NCBI RefSeq assembly: GCF_020164785.1
Contig: NZ_JAIUGX010000013.1
Coordinates: 1 to 64,000, forward strand
DNA from: Mesorhizobium sp. ES1-1
GTDB lineage: Bacteria; Pseudomonadota; Alphaproteobacteria; Rhizobiales; Rhizobiaceae
Direction of reading: 5' to 3'
DNA length: 64,000 nucleotides
The position numbers were made by a program, and so were the translations under genes. The notes below the pieces were generated by a model that saw only the letters and a program-made list of their open reading frames with translations, did not search any database and was not told where the DNA came from. Shown piece by piece: positions 41,987 to 50,908 of the stretch; position 1 is the first letter of the stretch; each line of letters starts with the position of its first letter.

Positions 41987-43390
41987 ATGGTGTGGATTGA
42001 AATCGGCACCACCTCGACGGGCGGAATCGTGGCGCTACCCCTCCGCCTGGCCAATCGTCACGGCCTCGTGACCGGCGCGACGGGAACGGGCAAGACCGTC
42101 ACCCTGCAGCGCCTCGCCGAGCAATTCAGCGCCGCCGGCGTCCCGGTGTTTGCGGCCGACATCAAGGGCGATCTGTCGGGAGTTGCAGCCGGCGGCCGCT
42201 TCCCTGTGGCTCTCTGGGACATCTTCGGCCGCCATGGGTTGCCGGTCCGCACCAGCGTGCAAGAAATGGGCGCTGGCCTGCTGTCGCGCATGCTCGGCCT
42301 CAACCAGGCGCAAGAGGGCGCGATGGAGATCGCCTTCCGCAAGGCGGAGGACGACCAATCCTACATGCTCACCCTGGACGATCTGCGCTGGTCTCTGAAT
42401 GACATGATGGAAGAGCGCGAGGACGTGTGCCGGCAATACGGCAATGTCACCGCCGCCTCGATCGCAGCCATCCAGCGCAATTTGCTGGCCCTCGAGGCGC
42501 AAGGCGGCGATCGCCTGTTCGGCGAGCCGCCATTCGACATCATGGATCTGATGGCGCTAGACGGCGGGGGCAGGGGCACAATCAACCTACTGCATGCCGA
42601 TCAATTGATGGAGGCGCCGAAGCTCTACGCCACGTTCCTGCTGTGGCTGCTGTCTGAGCTGTTCCGCAAATTGCCCGAGGCCGGCGACCTGGCCAAGCCG
42701 AAGCTGGTGTTCTTCTTCGACGAGGCGCACCTGCTGTTCACCGATGCGCCGAAGCACCTGGTGCAGAAGATTGAACGGCTCGTGCGCTTGGTGCGATCGA
42801 AAGGCGTCGGCGTGTTCTTCGTCACCCAATCGCCGACCGATGTTCCGGCGGCGATCCTCGAGCAGCTTGGCACGCGCGTGCTGCATGCAATGCGCGCTCA
42901 CACTGCGGAATCGTTGAAGAAGATCCGCGCGGCCGCCGACACGATCCGGCCGCGCAAGGGCTTCAAGACGAAAGAGGAATTGCCGACGCTCAAGATCGGC
43001 GAGGCGTTGGTGTCGGTCATCGGCGAGGACAATGTGCCGAGCGAGGTCGAGAAAGTGAAGGTGATCTATCCCGCCGCGCAGGTCGGAGCGATTTCAGATG
43101 AAGAGCGCCAAGTCGTGCTCGAGCAGACCCTCTTGCGGAAGAAATACCATGCTGGACTGGCCGATCATGTCGCGGCCCGGGCGTTCGTCCGGCGCATGAA
43201 AGAGGCGAGGGGGATTGATCCGGGTCCGGAGGGCGAGGCGATCGCGCCCGAGCCCAACCTCTATCTGAGGCACGTCCCGACGATCAATGAAGATGTGGAT
43301 TCGGGGAAAGGCGTGCGGCGCGGGCTGGCCGAAATCGCCGGATGGGCCGCGGTGGCGGCGATAGGGCTTAAGATGGCTGGGGTGCTTTGA
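41987..43390 (+). CDS. HerA-like ATPase (DUF853/YjgR family)
   Basis: A 467-residue ATPase. The N-terminus (ANRHGLVTGATGTGKT) carries Walker A at residues 30-37, followed by GVPVFAADIKGDLSGVA; Walker B is LVFFFDEAHLL (Asp245-Glu246) and a sensor-like VGVFFVTQSP follows. This is the DUF853/YjgR branch of HerA/FtsK-type hexameric translocases. The C-terminus has a short hydrophobic stretch. ATG 41987 has GAGG upstream; 41975 is an alternative. Its TGA overlaps the ATG of the patatin gene by one base, and the CD-NTase follows 18 bases after that gene, so all three should be co-expressed. DUF853 proteins are common elsewhere as lone genes; the operon context is the unusual part. Confidence 0.85.
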   Translation: MVWIEIGTTSTGGIVALPLRLANRHGLVTGATGTGKTVTLQRLAEQFSAAGVPVFAADIKGDLSGVAAGGRFPVALWDIFGRHGLPVRTSVQEMGAGLLSRMLGLNQAQEGAMEIAFRKAEDDQSYMLTLDDLRWSLNDMMEEREDVCRQYGNVTAASIAAIQRNLLALEAQGGDRLFGEPPFDIMDLMALDGGGRGTINLLHADQLMEAPKLYATFLLWLLSELFRKLPEAGDLAKPKLVFFFDEAHLLFTDAPKHLVQKIERLVRLVRSKGVGVFFVTQSPTDVPAAILEQLGTRVLHAMRAHTAESLKKIRAAADTIRPRKGFKTKEELPTLKIGEALVSVIGEDNVPSEVEKVKVIYPAAQVGAISDEERQVVLEQTLLRKKYHAGLADHVAARAFVRRMKEARGIDPGPEGEAIAPEPNLYLRHVPTINEDVDSGKGVRRGLAEIAGWAAVAAIGLKMAGVL

Positions 43391-44328
43391 TGAGTGACAA
43401 GGGCAGCGAGAAATTCCGCATCCTTTCGTTGGACGGCGGCGGCGCGAAGGGATTCTACTCACTCGGCGTATTACATGAACTTGAGGCAATGCTCGGTGGC
43501 GGTCCACTATGCGAGCGCTTCAACCTAATCTACGGCACAAGCACGGGTGCCATCATAGGGACGCTTCTCGCGGTCGGGAAATCGGTCACTGAGATCCATG
43601 ACCTGTATGCCAAGTATGTGCCGACGGTCATGAAGCCATGGCTGCCCTCGGCCAAGACGGAAAAGCTGGCAGCTTTGGCGAACGAGATTTTCGGCGACAT
43701 GCAGTTCGACGCTGTTCGCACAGGCATCGGCATCGTGGCCACCAATTGGGCCAAGGAAAGGCCGATGATCTTCAAAGCGGAACCCACCCAAGCGCATGGC
43801 AGAGTGGCTTCGTTCGTTCCCGGCTGGGGTGTGCGCTTGGCTGACGCCGTCCAAGCCTCGTGCTCGGCCTATCCATTCTTTCTGCGGAAGACCATCACGA
43901 CATCGGATGGAGATACGATCGAACTTGGTGATGGCGGCTTCTGCGCCAACAACCCGTCCCTCTACGCCATAGCCGACGCTGTTGAGGCGCTGGGGGTCCG
44001 CCGCTCAGCAATCGCCTTGATCAGCATAGGTGTCGGCGTCTACCCATCGCCGAAACGGGCTCCACTTGGCCCCGCCTGGTTAGCAAATAAGCTGCCTTCG
44101 ATTCAACTTCTGCAAAAAACGTTGGAAATCAACACGCAGTCGATGGAACAGCTTCGAAAAGTGCTATTTGAAGACGTTGGGACAGTCCGAATAAGCAATA
44201 CTTATCATCAGCCGGAGATGGCTACGGACCTGCTGGAACACGATCTGGCCAAATTGAACATTCTTCGCCAGCGGGGTCGTGAATCGTTTGAAGAACATGA
44301 GGGGAGGATTCGGGCCCTCCTTGTTTGA
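43390..44328 (+). CDS. capV: patatin-like phospholipase, CBASS effector (CapV type)
   Basis: A 312-residue patatin-fold lipase: oxyanion loop DGGGAKG (residues 15-21), nucleophile elbow GTSTG with Ser51 and the catalytic Asp in DGG (Asp181). It is directly followed by a CD-NTase, the arrangement of CapV effectors, which are switched on by a cyclic dinucleotide and degrade membrane phospholipids so that the infected cell dies before phage release. The C-terminal ~100 residues probably carry the nucleotide response. Pairing with the downstream CD-NTase makes the CBASS assignment strong; the activating nucleotide is unknown. Confidence 0.88.
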   Translation: MSDKGSEKFRILSLDGGGAKGFYSLGVLHELEAMLGGGPLCERFNLIYGTSTGAIIGTLLAVGKSVTEIHDLYAKYVPTVMKPWLPSAKTEKLAALANEIFGDMQFDAVRTGIGIVATNWAKERPMIFKAEPTQAHGRVASFVPGWGVRLADAVQASCSAYPFFLRKTITTSDGDTIELGDGGFCANNPSLYAIADAVEALGVRRSAIALISIGVGVYPSPKRAPLGPAWLANKLPSIQLLQKTLEINTQSMEQLRKVLFEDVGTVRISNTYHQPEMATDLLEHDLAKLNILRQRGRESFEEHEGRIRALLV

Positions 44329-44346
44329 CGAAATGAGGGGGCGGAT

Positions 44347-45222
44347 ATGGCAATTTCAGAAGCGCAGTTGGCTACTTGGTCAGCGCAAGGTTCAATCACG
44401 CAGTCGGCGACGACCTACCAGGCCATTCGGGGAGTACTCAATGACACTGGGTCGCCCTATTATGCGAAGATATTTGAGATTTTCCTACAAGGATCTTATG
44501 GCAACGCCACCAACATCTATGCCGACAGCGACGTCGATGTCGTCATCAAGCTGACCTCAACATACTATCCAGATACGTCCCGCTTGAATTCAGCGGAGAA
44601 GGCGCAATACGATCGTGATTGGACCCCAGCGTCTTATGAACTAAGTGAGTTCAAACGGGATGTCGCTGCCTGGCTTACCTATAAGTTTGGCAATGGTGTA
44701 AAGGTCGGCAACAAGGCGATATTCGTCCCAGGAAACGGCAGCCGGCGTGACGCGGACGTCCTCGTTGCGGCGGAACACCGCCTGTATACCGGCTGGCCGG
44801 GATATGTGGAGGGCATCGTCTTCGAAGCTGGATCTGGTCGGCGTATCGTCAACTATCCGAAGCAGCATTCAGAAAATTGCACGGCCAAGCACCAGGCAAC
44901 CGACGGCCGGTTCAAGCCTATGGTGCGTGTGCTGAAGAATATGCGAAACAAGATGAAATCCGACAGGTATTTGGCTGACGGAGTGGCGCCATCATACTAC
45001 CTCGAAGGGCTTCTCTATAATGCGCCAAATTCTTGTTTTGGAGCAAGCTTTCAGAACACGTACGAATTATCGATGGCCTACCTTCTTACAGCGCACCGAG
45101 ATCAACTGATGTGCGCAAACAATATCCATTATTTGGTCCGCGACGGCTACGACACGAGTTGGTCGGACGCGAATTTCGTGGCCTATATGAACGCCGCCGA
45201 TGCTTTTTGGAGAAACCACTAG
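44347..45222 (+). CDS. CD-NTase (cGAS/DncV-like nucleotidyltransferase) of CBASS
   Basis: A 291-residue enzyme with the nucleotidyltransferase core LQGSYGNATN (Gly49-Ser50), the metal-binding pair DSDVDVV (Asp62, Asp64) and a third acidic site in RRDADVLVA (Asp137, or Asp135). This is the CD-NTase fold that makes cyclic di- or trinucleotides on phage infection. The ATG has GAGGGGGGC upstream. No ubiquitin-like (Cap2/Cap3) or HORMA/TRIP13 genes follow, so by known classes it is a short, type I-like system with the phospholipase as effector. The clade and product cannot be fixed by eye. Confidence 0.88.
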   Translation: MAISEAQLATWSAQGSITQSATTYQAIRGVLNDTGSPYYAKIFEIFLQGSYGNATNIYADSDVDVVIKLTSTYYPDTSRLNSAEKAQYDRDWTPASYELSEFKRDVAAWLTYKFGNGVKVGNKAIFVPGNGSRRDADVLVAAEHRLYTGWPGYVEGIVFEAGSGRRIVNYPKQHSENCTAKHQATDGRFKPMVRVLKNMRNKMKSDRYLADGVAPSYYLEGLLYNAPNSCFGASFQNTYELSMAYLLTAHRDQLMCANNIHYLVRDGYDTSWSDANFVAYMNAADAFWRNH

Positions 45223-45913
45223 CTCACCAGAGCTTGACACCATGTTCATTGAGCCGCGAGGCAATCGCCTTCGCGGCATCGTCCCGGCGCCTGCGGACGT
45301 CGCATAGGCCTGGCCCGGCGTTCCCCAGTGAGCCGGGACGTGAGCGACGGAAATAGTGATGGCCGCCTATCACGCAGAAGCCGAATATCGCTGGGAAGCC
45401 GTCTAGACAACCGTCAATGCGCGTCGACCTCGGGGAAATCGTGGTCTGCGAAGGATATCGGCACGCTTCTTGTCGGCGCCAATGGCAGACGCCGACAGTT
45501 CCCGGGGATCATAGGACGGGCCGAGGAAGGCGAACGATGTTTCGATGGCAAGATTGATGGTGTGTCAGCGCCCAGAACGTCTGAACGAGGCCTACGATCA
45601 GTTGTCGTTCGATCTCCAAGGGGCAGGAACGGCGGAAAAAGCCAGGTCTTCGGAAGCGCACCCTTTACTCTTCCCGGCGCCTTCACCGTCCTGTGCTGCC
45701 GCATTGGTTGGCACTCAAGAAGCGCTTGCTGCTAGGAACGCATCGTTATTCCTCGCATGGCTATCTCTGTCGCCGCTGTGCGGAGAGGTGGTATAGCCGT
45801 TCTGATATGCTCAACCGTCATATCGACGAGCCCTAATCGTCATTGGTCGGCTGTCGGTCCGGCATGCAAAATAATGGCGGAGTGCAAACAACAAACAAAC
45901 AGAGGGGCTACCA
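45223..45913. other. intergenic stretch, probable junction or decayed sequence
   Basis: About 690 bases with no supported gene. Open frames are short, overlap each other and lack ribosome sites. A minus-strand frame of about 50 codons ending near 45410 (FAFLGPSYDPRELSASAIGADKK in part) has a protein-like composition and may be the remains of a gene. The change from defence genes to a metabolic cluster occurs across this stretch, so the island's right edge may be here, but no att repeat is visible. Confidence 0.4.
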
Positions 45914-47032
45914 ATGGTTGCAAGTGCAAAAAACTATTCGCGGGCGCGGTCAGGAGTGCTCGCGCTCATGATGTCTGCTTCATTGGTACCAGCCGCAAGG
46001 GCCGATATCTTGATCGCGGTAGCCGGCCCTGTGACAGGACCTTTGGCAGCCCCGGGCTCAGAAATATTTAACGGAGCCAAACAAGCCGCCGAGGATATCA
46101 ACGCTAAGGGTGGGATCAACGGTGAGAAAATCATCCTTTCCATCCAGGACGATGCTTGTGATCCGAAGCAGGCCGTGTCTGTCGCGAACGCCATCGTGGC
46201 CGCCGGCATCAAGCTGGTCGACGGACACTTCTGTTCCGGCTCCACAATGCCGGCGTCTGACATCTATAACGAGTCTGGCATCACCGCGATGACGGTTTCC
46301 TCAAATCCCAAGATAACCGAACGAGGCTATCAGAACATCTTTCGGTTTGGCGGGCGCGATGACCAGCAAGGGCCGGCCGGCGCCGAGTTCATCTTGAAAA
46401 AGTTCGCCGGAAAAAAGGTCGCTTTGCTCAACGACAAGTCGACTTATGGGGTCGGTCTGGTGGATGGCGCCCGCGCGGCGTTTAAGGCAGCCAACGCGGT
46501 TATTGCGATCGATGACGGCATCAATCCGGGCGAAAAGGATTACTCAACTGTTGTCCTGAAACTCAAAGAGGCCGATGTCGAGGCAGTCTATTTCGGCGGC
46601 TACCACACCGAAGCCGGTCTGATGGCGCGCCAAGCATTGGATTCCGGCTATAAGCTGTCCATCGTGGGTGGCGATGGATTGAATACCTCGGAACTGGGCG
46701 CCATTGCCGGCGCCGCTGCTGAGAACGTATTCTTCACCTTTCCGCCAGACGCCACAAAGACGGCCGCAGGCAAGGAAATTGCTACCCGGATGCGGGCGAA
46801 GAACTTGAGCGCCAGCGGCTGGACCATCTACTCCTACGCAATCATCGAAGCTTTGGCGGAAGGCGTTGCCCGCGCCGGCGGCCAGGACGCGGCGAAAGTC
46901 TCCGAAGCTCTTAGGTCGAAACCGGTGACCACGGTTCTGGGCGACGTTTCGTTCGACGCAAAGGGCGACAACACCAAGCCAGGCTACGTCGTCTACCATT
47001 TCGTGTCGGGCACGCCGACCGAAATCGAATAG
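45914..47032 (+). CDS. branched-chain amino acid-type ABC transporter substrate-binding protein
   Basis: A 372-residue periplasmic protein with a signal peptide (about 1-30, ending AARA) and a Peripla_BP_6 domain: ILIAVAGPVTGPLAAPGSEIFNGAKQAAEDINAKGGINGEKI, then CDPKQAVSVANAIV and DGHFCSGSTMPASDIY. It resembles LivJ/LivK. The ATG has AGAGGGG upstream. No permease or ATPase genes are nearby, so it must work with a transporter encoded elsewhere or serve as a sensor. Its neighbours are oxidative catabolic enzymes, suggesting that the ligand is their substrate. Confidence 0.88.
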   Translation: MVASAKNYSRARSGVLALMMSASLVPAARADILIAVAGPVTGPLAAPGSEIFNGAKQAAEDINAKGGINGEKIILSIQDDACDPKQAVSVANAIVAAGIKLVDGHFCSGSTMPASDIYNESGITAMTVSSNPKITERGYQNIFRFGGRDDQQGPAGAEFILKKFAGKKVALLNDKSTYGVGLVDGARAAFKAANAVIAIDDGINPGEKDYSTVVLKLKEADVEAVYFGGYHTEAGLMARQALDSGYKLSIVGGDGLNTSELGAIAGAAAENVFFTFPPDATKTAAGKEIATRMRAKNLSASGWTIYSYAIIEALAEGVARAGGQDAAKVSEALRSKPVTTVLGDVSFDAKGDNTKPGYVVYHFVSGTPTEIE

Positions 47033-47105
47033 CACAACCGCAAGTGCCAGCCGCCGGCGCCAGTGGCGCCGGCCCATTCTCATCCAGATCGTGAGCAATT
47101 CTTCA

Positions 47106-48095
47106 ATGGGCCTGAATCATTCCACCTTGTTCCTCAATCGCGATGCGGTCGAGGCGGTGAACCTCGACATGAAAAAGATCATCGATATCGTCGAGGAGGC
47201 CTTGATCGAGAAGGCGCATAATAGGGTTCAGATGCCGGCAAAGCACTGGATGGAGCGCGGGATGGATCGTGACAACTCGCGATGGTTTGGCGGGATGTCG
47301 AGCCTAGTGCCGAAGTTCGGATATGCGGCCATGAAATGGCAGTCCGGTTCCGATGAGAACGCCGCCAAGGGTATTCCCTATCTCACCGGCCTGCTCTTCC
47401 TAAATTCGATCGAAGACGGTCTGGTCGCATCCGTCATGGATTCGACATGGATTACCCAGCAGCGGACTGCCGCCGCTTCTGCGGTCGCAATAAAGCATCT
47501 CGCCAATCCCGGCGAAGAGAGTTTTGGCGTTGTCGGCGCCGGTGTTCAGGCGCGAAGCCACCTCGAAGCGCTCGGCCATGTGATGCCAGCCCTAGAAACG
47601 GTATTCATCTACGACATCAATCCCGATGCATCGCGGCGATTTGCCGAAGTCGTGCAAGCAGCTGGCCTCACGCCGAAGATCGTCAACACGCCGCGCGCCG
47701 TGTTTGACCAGACATCCGTCATCATCACCTGCGGCCGCATCCAGGCCGATATGGACCGTCTTGCCGATGCCGATTGGGTTCGTCCCGGTCTCACCACAGT
47801 AGCCATCGACTACGACTGCTACTGGAAACCTTCAGGCCTACTTGCGATCGACCATTTGCTGACGGATGATTTGGGCCAAATCGAACATATCAAGCCGTAT
47901 GGCTACTTCGTCGACAGCCCGAAATTCAAAGGAGAGTTGGGCAGTGTTGCCGCCGGTCTGCTCGAAGGCAGGAAAAAGCCTGACGATTCCGTCGCGGTGA
48001 TGAACATGGGTGTCGCGGTCGAGGATGTCGGCACCGCCAAGGCCATTTACGAAGCGGCGCGAGCAATGAAGCTTGGTCAGGTGCTTGAGCTTTAA
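47106..48095 (+). CDS. ornithine cyclodeaminase/mu-crystallin family protein
   Basis: A 329-residue NAD(P)-dependent protein with the Rossmann motif GVVGAGVQARSHLEAL (around residue 140) and the catalytic-type features SVMDSTWITQQRTAAASAVA and YGYFVDSPKFKGELG. Family members include ornithine cyclodeaminase, alanine dehydrogenase and ketimine reductases; the substrate cannot be told. A GTG at 47091 is also possible. It lies 73 bases after the binding-protein gene and is convergent with the LysR gene. Confidence 0.85.
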   Translation: MGLNHSTLFLNRDAVEAVNLDMKKIIDIVEEALIEKAHNRVQMPAKHWMERGMDRDNSRWFGGMSSLVPKFGYAAMKWQSGSDENAAKGIPYLTGLLFLNSIEDGLVASVMDSTWITQQRTAAASAVAIKHLANPGEESFGVVGAGVQARSHLEALGHVMPALETVFIYDINPDASRRFAEVVQAAGLTPKIVNTPRAVFDQTSVIITCGRIQADMDRLADADWVRPGLTTVAIDYDCYWKPSGLLAIDHLLTDDLGQIEHIKPYGYFVDSPKFKGELGSVAAGLLEGRKKPDDSVAVMNMGVAVEDVGTAKAIYEAARAMKLGQVLEL

Positions 48096-48118
48096 CTGCT
48101 CGGAAAGCCGGCAAACTT

Positions 48119-49060
48119 CTAGGAAAAGGCTTCAGATTCGCCGGGTCTTTCGAGCAGGCCGGTTTGCAAGAGCCACTTCCTGAAAGCCGTCACCGTCGCG
48201 CGGCGTGCCTTGCTCGAAGTATAGCAGAGGAAGTACGCAATGCCATCGCGGAGTTCCACGTCCGACATCTTGACCAGTTGGCCCCGGTCCAAAGCGGCTG
48301 AAATCAACGAATTCCGGCCCATGGCTATGCCCTGCCCAGCTTCGGCCGCCTCTATCATCATCGCGGATTCCGAAAAGCGGATGTTTGAGCGGCGTTGAGG
48401 CAGGGTGACGCCGGCTGCGTTCGCCCAATCCTCCCAGTAGTTCTTCTCGGAAAAATGAAGGAAGGCGACTTTGTCGGCGACATCCTCGAACCGGGAGGAA
48501 CTGAGCTCGTCAGCCAATTTGGGCGCGATTACCGGAAAAAGCGGTTCTTCAGCCAGCTTTTCCGCGATCACGTCTGGCCATTTTCCGTCGCCGACCCGGA
48601 TTGCGATATCTGCCTCTCCCTTTGTGAGATCCGCTAGATGGCGATGCCCGTCGATCGTCACATCCATCCAGGGATGTGAGAGCGCGAACTCACCAATTCT
48701 CTTGCTGAGCACGCGCGAGCCGTAAGAGCGCGCCATGGCGACCAGCAAAGTCTGCCGTGCGCGAACATTGGTGACAGCCAGCAGACCGCTTTGAAGTTCA
48801 GCAAAAGCGCGTTGGCAATGAACCCAGAGCGCATCGCCGGCCTCGGTAAACTGCAAACCGCGCGGCGTCCGGAAAAAAAGCGGTGCGCCGATAAACTGTT
48901 CGAGCGATTTGATCTGCCGACTGAGAGCGCCCTGTGTCAACCCGAGTTCCCCTGCAGCTCGAACAAGGTTCAGGTGGCGTGCCGAAACTTCAAAGATATG
49001 GAGAGAACGCAGCGATGGAATCTGCACGAGCAATTCGCTGCGATGGTCATTGCGCGGCAT
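48119..49060 (-). CDS. LysR-family transcriptional regulator
   Basis: A 313-residue LysR protein, of the GcvA/AmpR-like branch: the helix-turn-helix SLHIFEVSARHLNLVRAAGELGLTQGALSRQIKSLE is followed by a periplasmic-binding-like effector domain (from about residue 95). The ATG at 49060 has AGGAAG 8 bases upstream; a longer frame from 49156 would extend into the divergent promoter region and is rejected. It is divergent from the GMC oxidoreductase operon (about 160 bases between starts), which it probably controls. Confidence 0.88.
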   Translation of the reverse strand: MPRNDHRSELLVQIPSLRSLHIFEVSARHLNLVRAAGELGLTQGALSRQIKSLEQFIGAPLFFRTPRGLQFTEAGDALWVHCQRAFAELQSGLLAVTNVRARQTLLVAMARSYGSRVLSKRIGEFALSHPWMDVTIDGHRHLADLTKGEADIAIRVGDGKWPDVIAEKLAEEPLFPVIAPKLADELSSSRFEDVADKVAFLHFSEKNYWEDWANAAGVTLPQRRSNIRFSESAMMIEAAEAGQGIAMGRNSLISAALDRGQLVKMSDVELRDGIAYFLCYTSSKARRATVTAFRKWLLQTGLLERPGESEAFS

Positions 49061-49222
49061 CGTAGACACTTCCTGGGAACTCCATGCCGAACCTAACAAA
49101 ACGAAATGGCCCGCGATATGAGAAAAACTCATAGCGCACGGCCGTTGGTTTGACATGGTTTAAAGGTCGGGCCGCGCTTAGGTTGTTCTCGGCGGAAAAT
49201 CCTAAGACGCGCGAGTGAGCAT

Positions 49223-50908
49223 TTGGTATTCGACTATATCATTGTTGGTGGCGGCTCTTCGGGCTGCGTCATGGCTAACCGGCTTTCCGAAGGTGGCAGC
49301 CGCGTTCTGCTGATCGAGGCTGGGGAGGACACGCCGCCTGACGCCATTCCCGACGACATTCTCGACGGCAATCCGACGCGCGCCTATTTCAATCCAGACT
49401 ATCAATGGCCGTCGCTGAACTCGGTTCCGGTTCGCGATGGCCGTGAGCCGAGCCACTATGAGCAAGCGCGCGTCATGGGCGGCGGCTCGAGTATCAACGC
49501 GCAGGTCGCCAATCGCGGCGGACCTGAGGACTATGATGGATGGGCATCGAGTGGCGCGTCGGGATGGGCCTGGACGGATGTCCTCCCTTATTTCCGCAAG
49601 CTGGAGTCCGATCAGGACTTTGATGGCGAGTTTCACGGCAAAGACGGACCGCTCCCAATAACACGGGTCAAAAGATCCGAGTGGTCCGGTTTCATCACAG
49701 CGGTATCGGAAGCATACGAAACAGCCGGCCTCCCATTTAGGTCGGACTTCAACGGCGCGTTCGGCGACGGATATTCGGTCGTGCCGCTTACCAATCGCGA
49801 CGGGCGTCGCGTGTCGACCGCTATCGCCTACCTGACACCCCAGGTTCGCACCCGAAAAAACCTCACGATCCTGCCCGACACCACCGTCGAAGGATTGACC
49901 TTTTCTGGGCGAGCCGTCACCGGCGTGGAAACCCAGGGCCGCTCTGGCCGCCAATCCTATCAGGCGTCGACCGTCATCCTGTGCGCGGGCACCATCCACT
50001 CGCCGGCAATTCTGATGCGTTCCGGGGTCGGCCCCGCTGAACAACTAGCCAAGCTCGGTATACCTCTGATCGCCGACCTTCCCGGGGTGGGGCAGAATCT
50101 GCAGGAACATCCCTCGATCGCCGTGTCGGCATATCTCGCGCCGGTCAACCGCATGGCGCCTCATGTCAGCGGCCACATCCAGATGCATGCGCGCTATTCG
50201 TCCGGTGTCGATGGCTGTCCTGAAACGGACATGGCGATATCGGCCGTCGCAAAGTCCGCCTGGCATCCGCTCGGCAAACGCCTAGGTTCCCTCCAACTTT
50301 GGGTGAACCGCGCTTATTCTACGGGTGCGGTTATGCTCAAGGATCGTTGCTATACCTCCGAGCCCGAAGTCGACTTTAACTGGCTAAGCGACCGCCGTGA
50401 CATCGATCGGCTGAAAGGTGGCTTCCGTTTCCTGGCAAAATTGCTGAAGCAGGAAACACTCTCCGCAGTCGCCCTCGATCCGTTCCCATCGGCCTGGAAC
50501 CGGCGCGCCAAGCAGGTCAGCAAGATCAATCGCCTCAATTACGGGCTGACGTCTGCCTTGGCGATGCTCATGGACAGTTCCACGGGTTTGCGCCGCAGCC
50601 TCATCAAGCGCCTCATAACAGACGGCGTTACCATCGCAGATATGGTCGGTGACGACGATCTGCTGGAGTCGTTCATTCGCCGTAACGTGACCGGCAACTG
50701 GCACCCTACATCGACGTGCCGTATGGGCGCAAAGACTGATCCTTTCGCAGTTACGGACGCCTCCGGACGTGTCCGCAACGTTTCCGGCCTGCGCATTGCC
50801 GATGCGTCTGTGATGCCGTTCTGCCCACGGGCAAATACCAACATTCCCACCATCATGGTGGCCGAGAAAATGGCGGACATCATTTTGAAAGAGCACGTGC
50901 ATGACTGA
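49223..50908 (+). CDS. GMC-family FAD-dependent oxidoreductase (choline dehydrogenase-like)
   Basis: A 561-residue flavoenzyme with the FAD-binding motif DYIIVGGGSSGCVMANRLSE at the N-terminus, the GMC signatures VMGGGSSINAQVANRG and CAGTIHSPAILMRSGVGP, and the catalytic His in NWHPTSTCRMG with the C-terminal NTNIPTIMVAEKMAD. It oxidises an alcohol to an aldehyde, which the next gene's product can oxidise further. The start is TTG at 49223, since no in-frame ATG or GTG precedes the FAD motif closely; this is somewhat uncertain. It overlaps the aldehyde dehydrogenase gene by 8 bases. Confidence 0.88.
   Translation: MVFDYIIVGGGSSGCVMANRLSEGGSRVLLIEAGEDTPPDAIPDDILDGNPTRAYFNPDYQWPSLNSVPVRDGREPSHYEQARVMGGGSSINAQVANRGGPEDYDGWASSGASGWAWTDVLPYFRKLESDQDFDGEFHGKDGPLPITRVKRSEWSGFITAVSEAYETAGLPFRSDFNGAFGDGYSVVPLTNRDGRRVSTAIAYLTPQVRTRKNLTILPDTTVEGLTFSGRAVTGVETQGRSGRQSYQASTVILCAGTIHSPAILMRSGVGPAEQLAKLGIPLIADLPGVGQNLQEHPSIAVSAYLAPVNRMAPHVSGHIQMHARYSSGVDGCPETDMAISAVAKSAWHPLGKRLGSLQLWVNRAYSTGAVMLKDRCYTSEPEVDFNWLSDRRDIDRLKGGFRFLAKLLKQETLSAVALDPFPSAWNRRAKQVSKINRLNYGLTSALAMLMDSSTGLRRSLIKRLITDGVTIADMVGDDDLLESFIRRNVTGNWHPTSTCRMGAKTDPFAVTDASGRVRNVSGLRIADASVMPFCPRANTNIPTIMVAEKMADIILKEHVHD

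Larger units (their letters stand above)
26357..45222. mobile_element. integrated phage-satellite-like island with defence genes (right end not located)
   Basis: The left edge is the tRNA-Arg(CCT) 3' fragment at 26357-26401 next to a tyrosine integrase. Seen inside: Arc-type regulator, AlpA-like protein, Rep-like AAA ATPase with iteron-like repeats, terminase small subunit, tape-measure-like protein, DUF932 protein and several defence-type genes. No terminase large subunit, portal, capsid or lysis genes were recognised. This combination is known from phage-inducible chromosomal islands and P4-like satellites. The right boundary is set provisionally at the end of the CD-NTase gene; no second copy of the tRNA segment was found to its right, so the true end may lie further on or outside the window. 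Confidence 0.6.

Noticed and set aside
45328..45735. 135-codon plus-strand frame after the CD-NTase gene, possible third CBASS gene
   Set aside because: No ribosome site, no hydrophobic core or motif, composition rich in Arg, Ser and Gly; it is not a credible gene.
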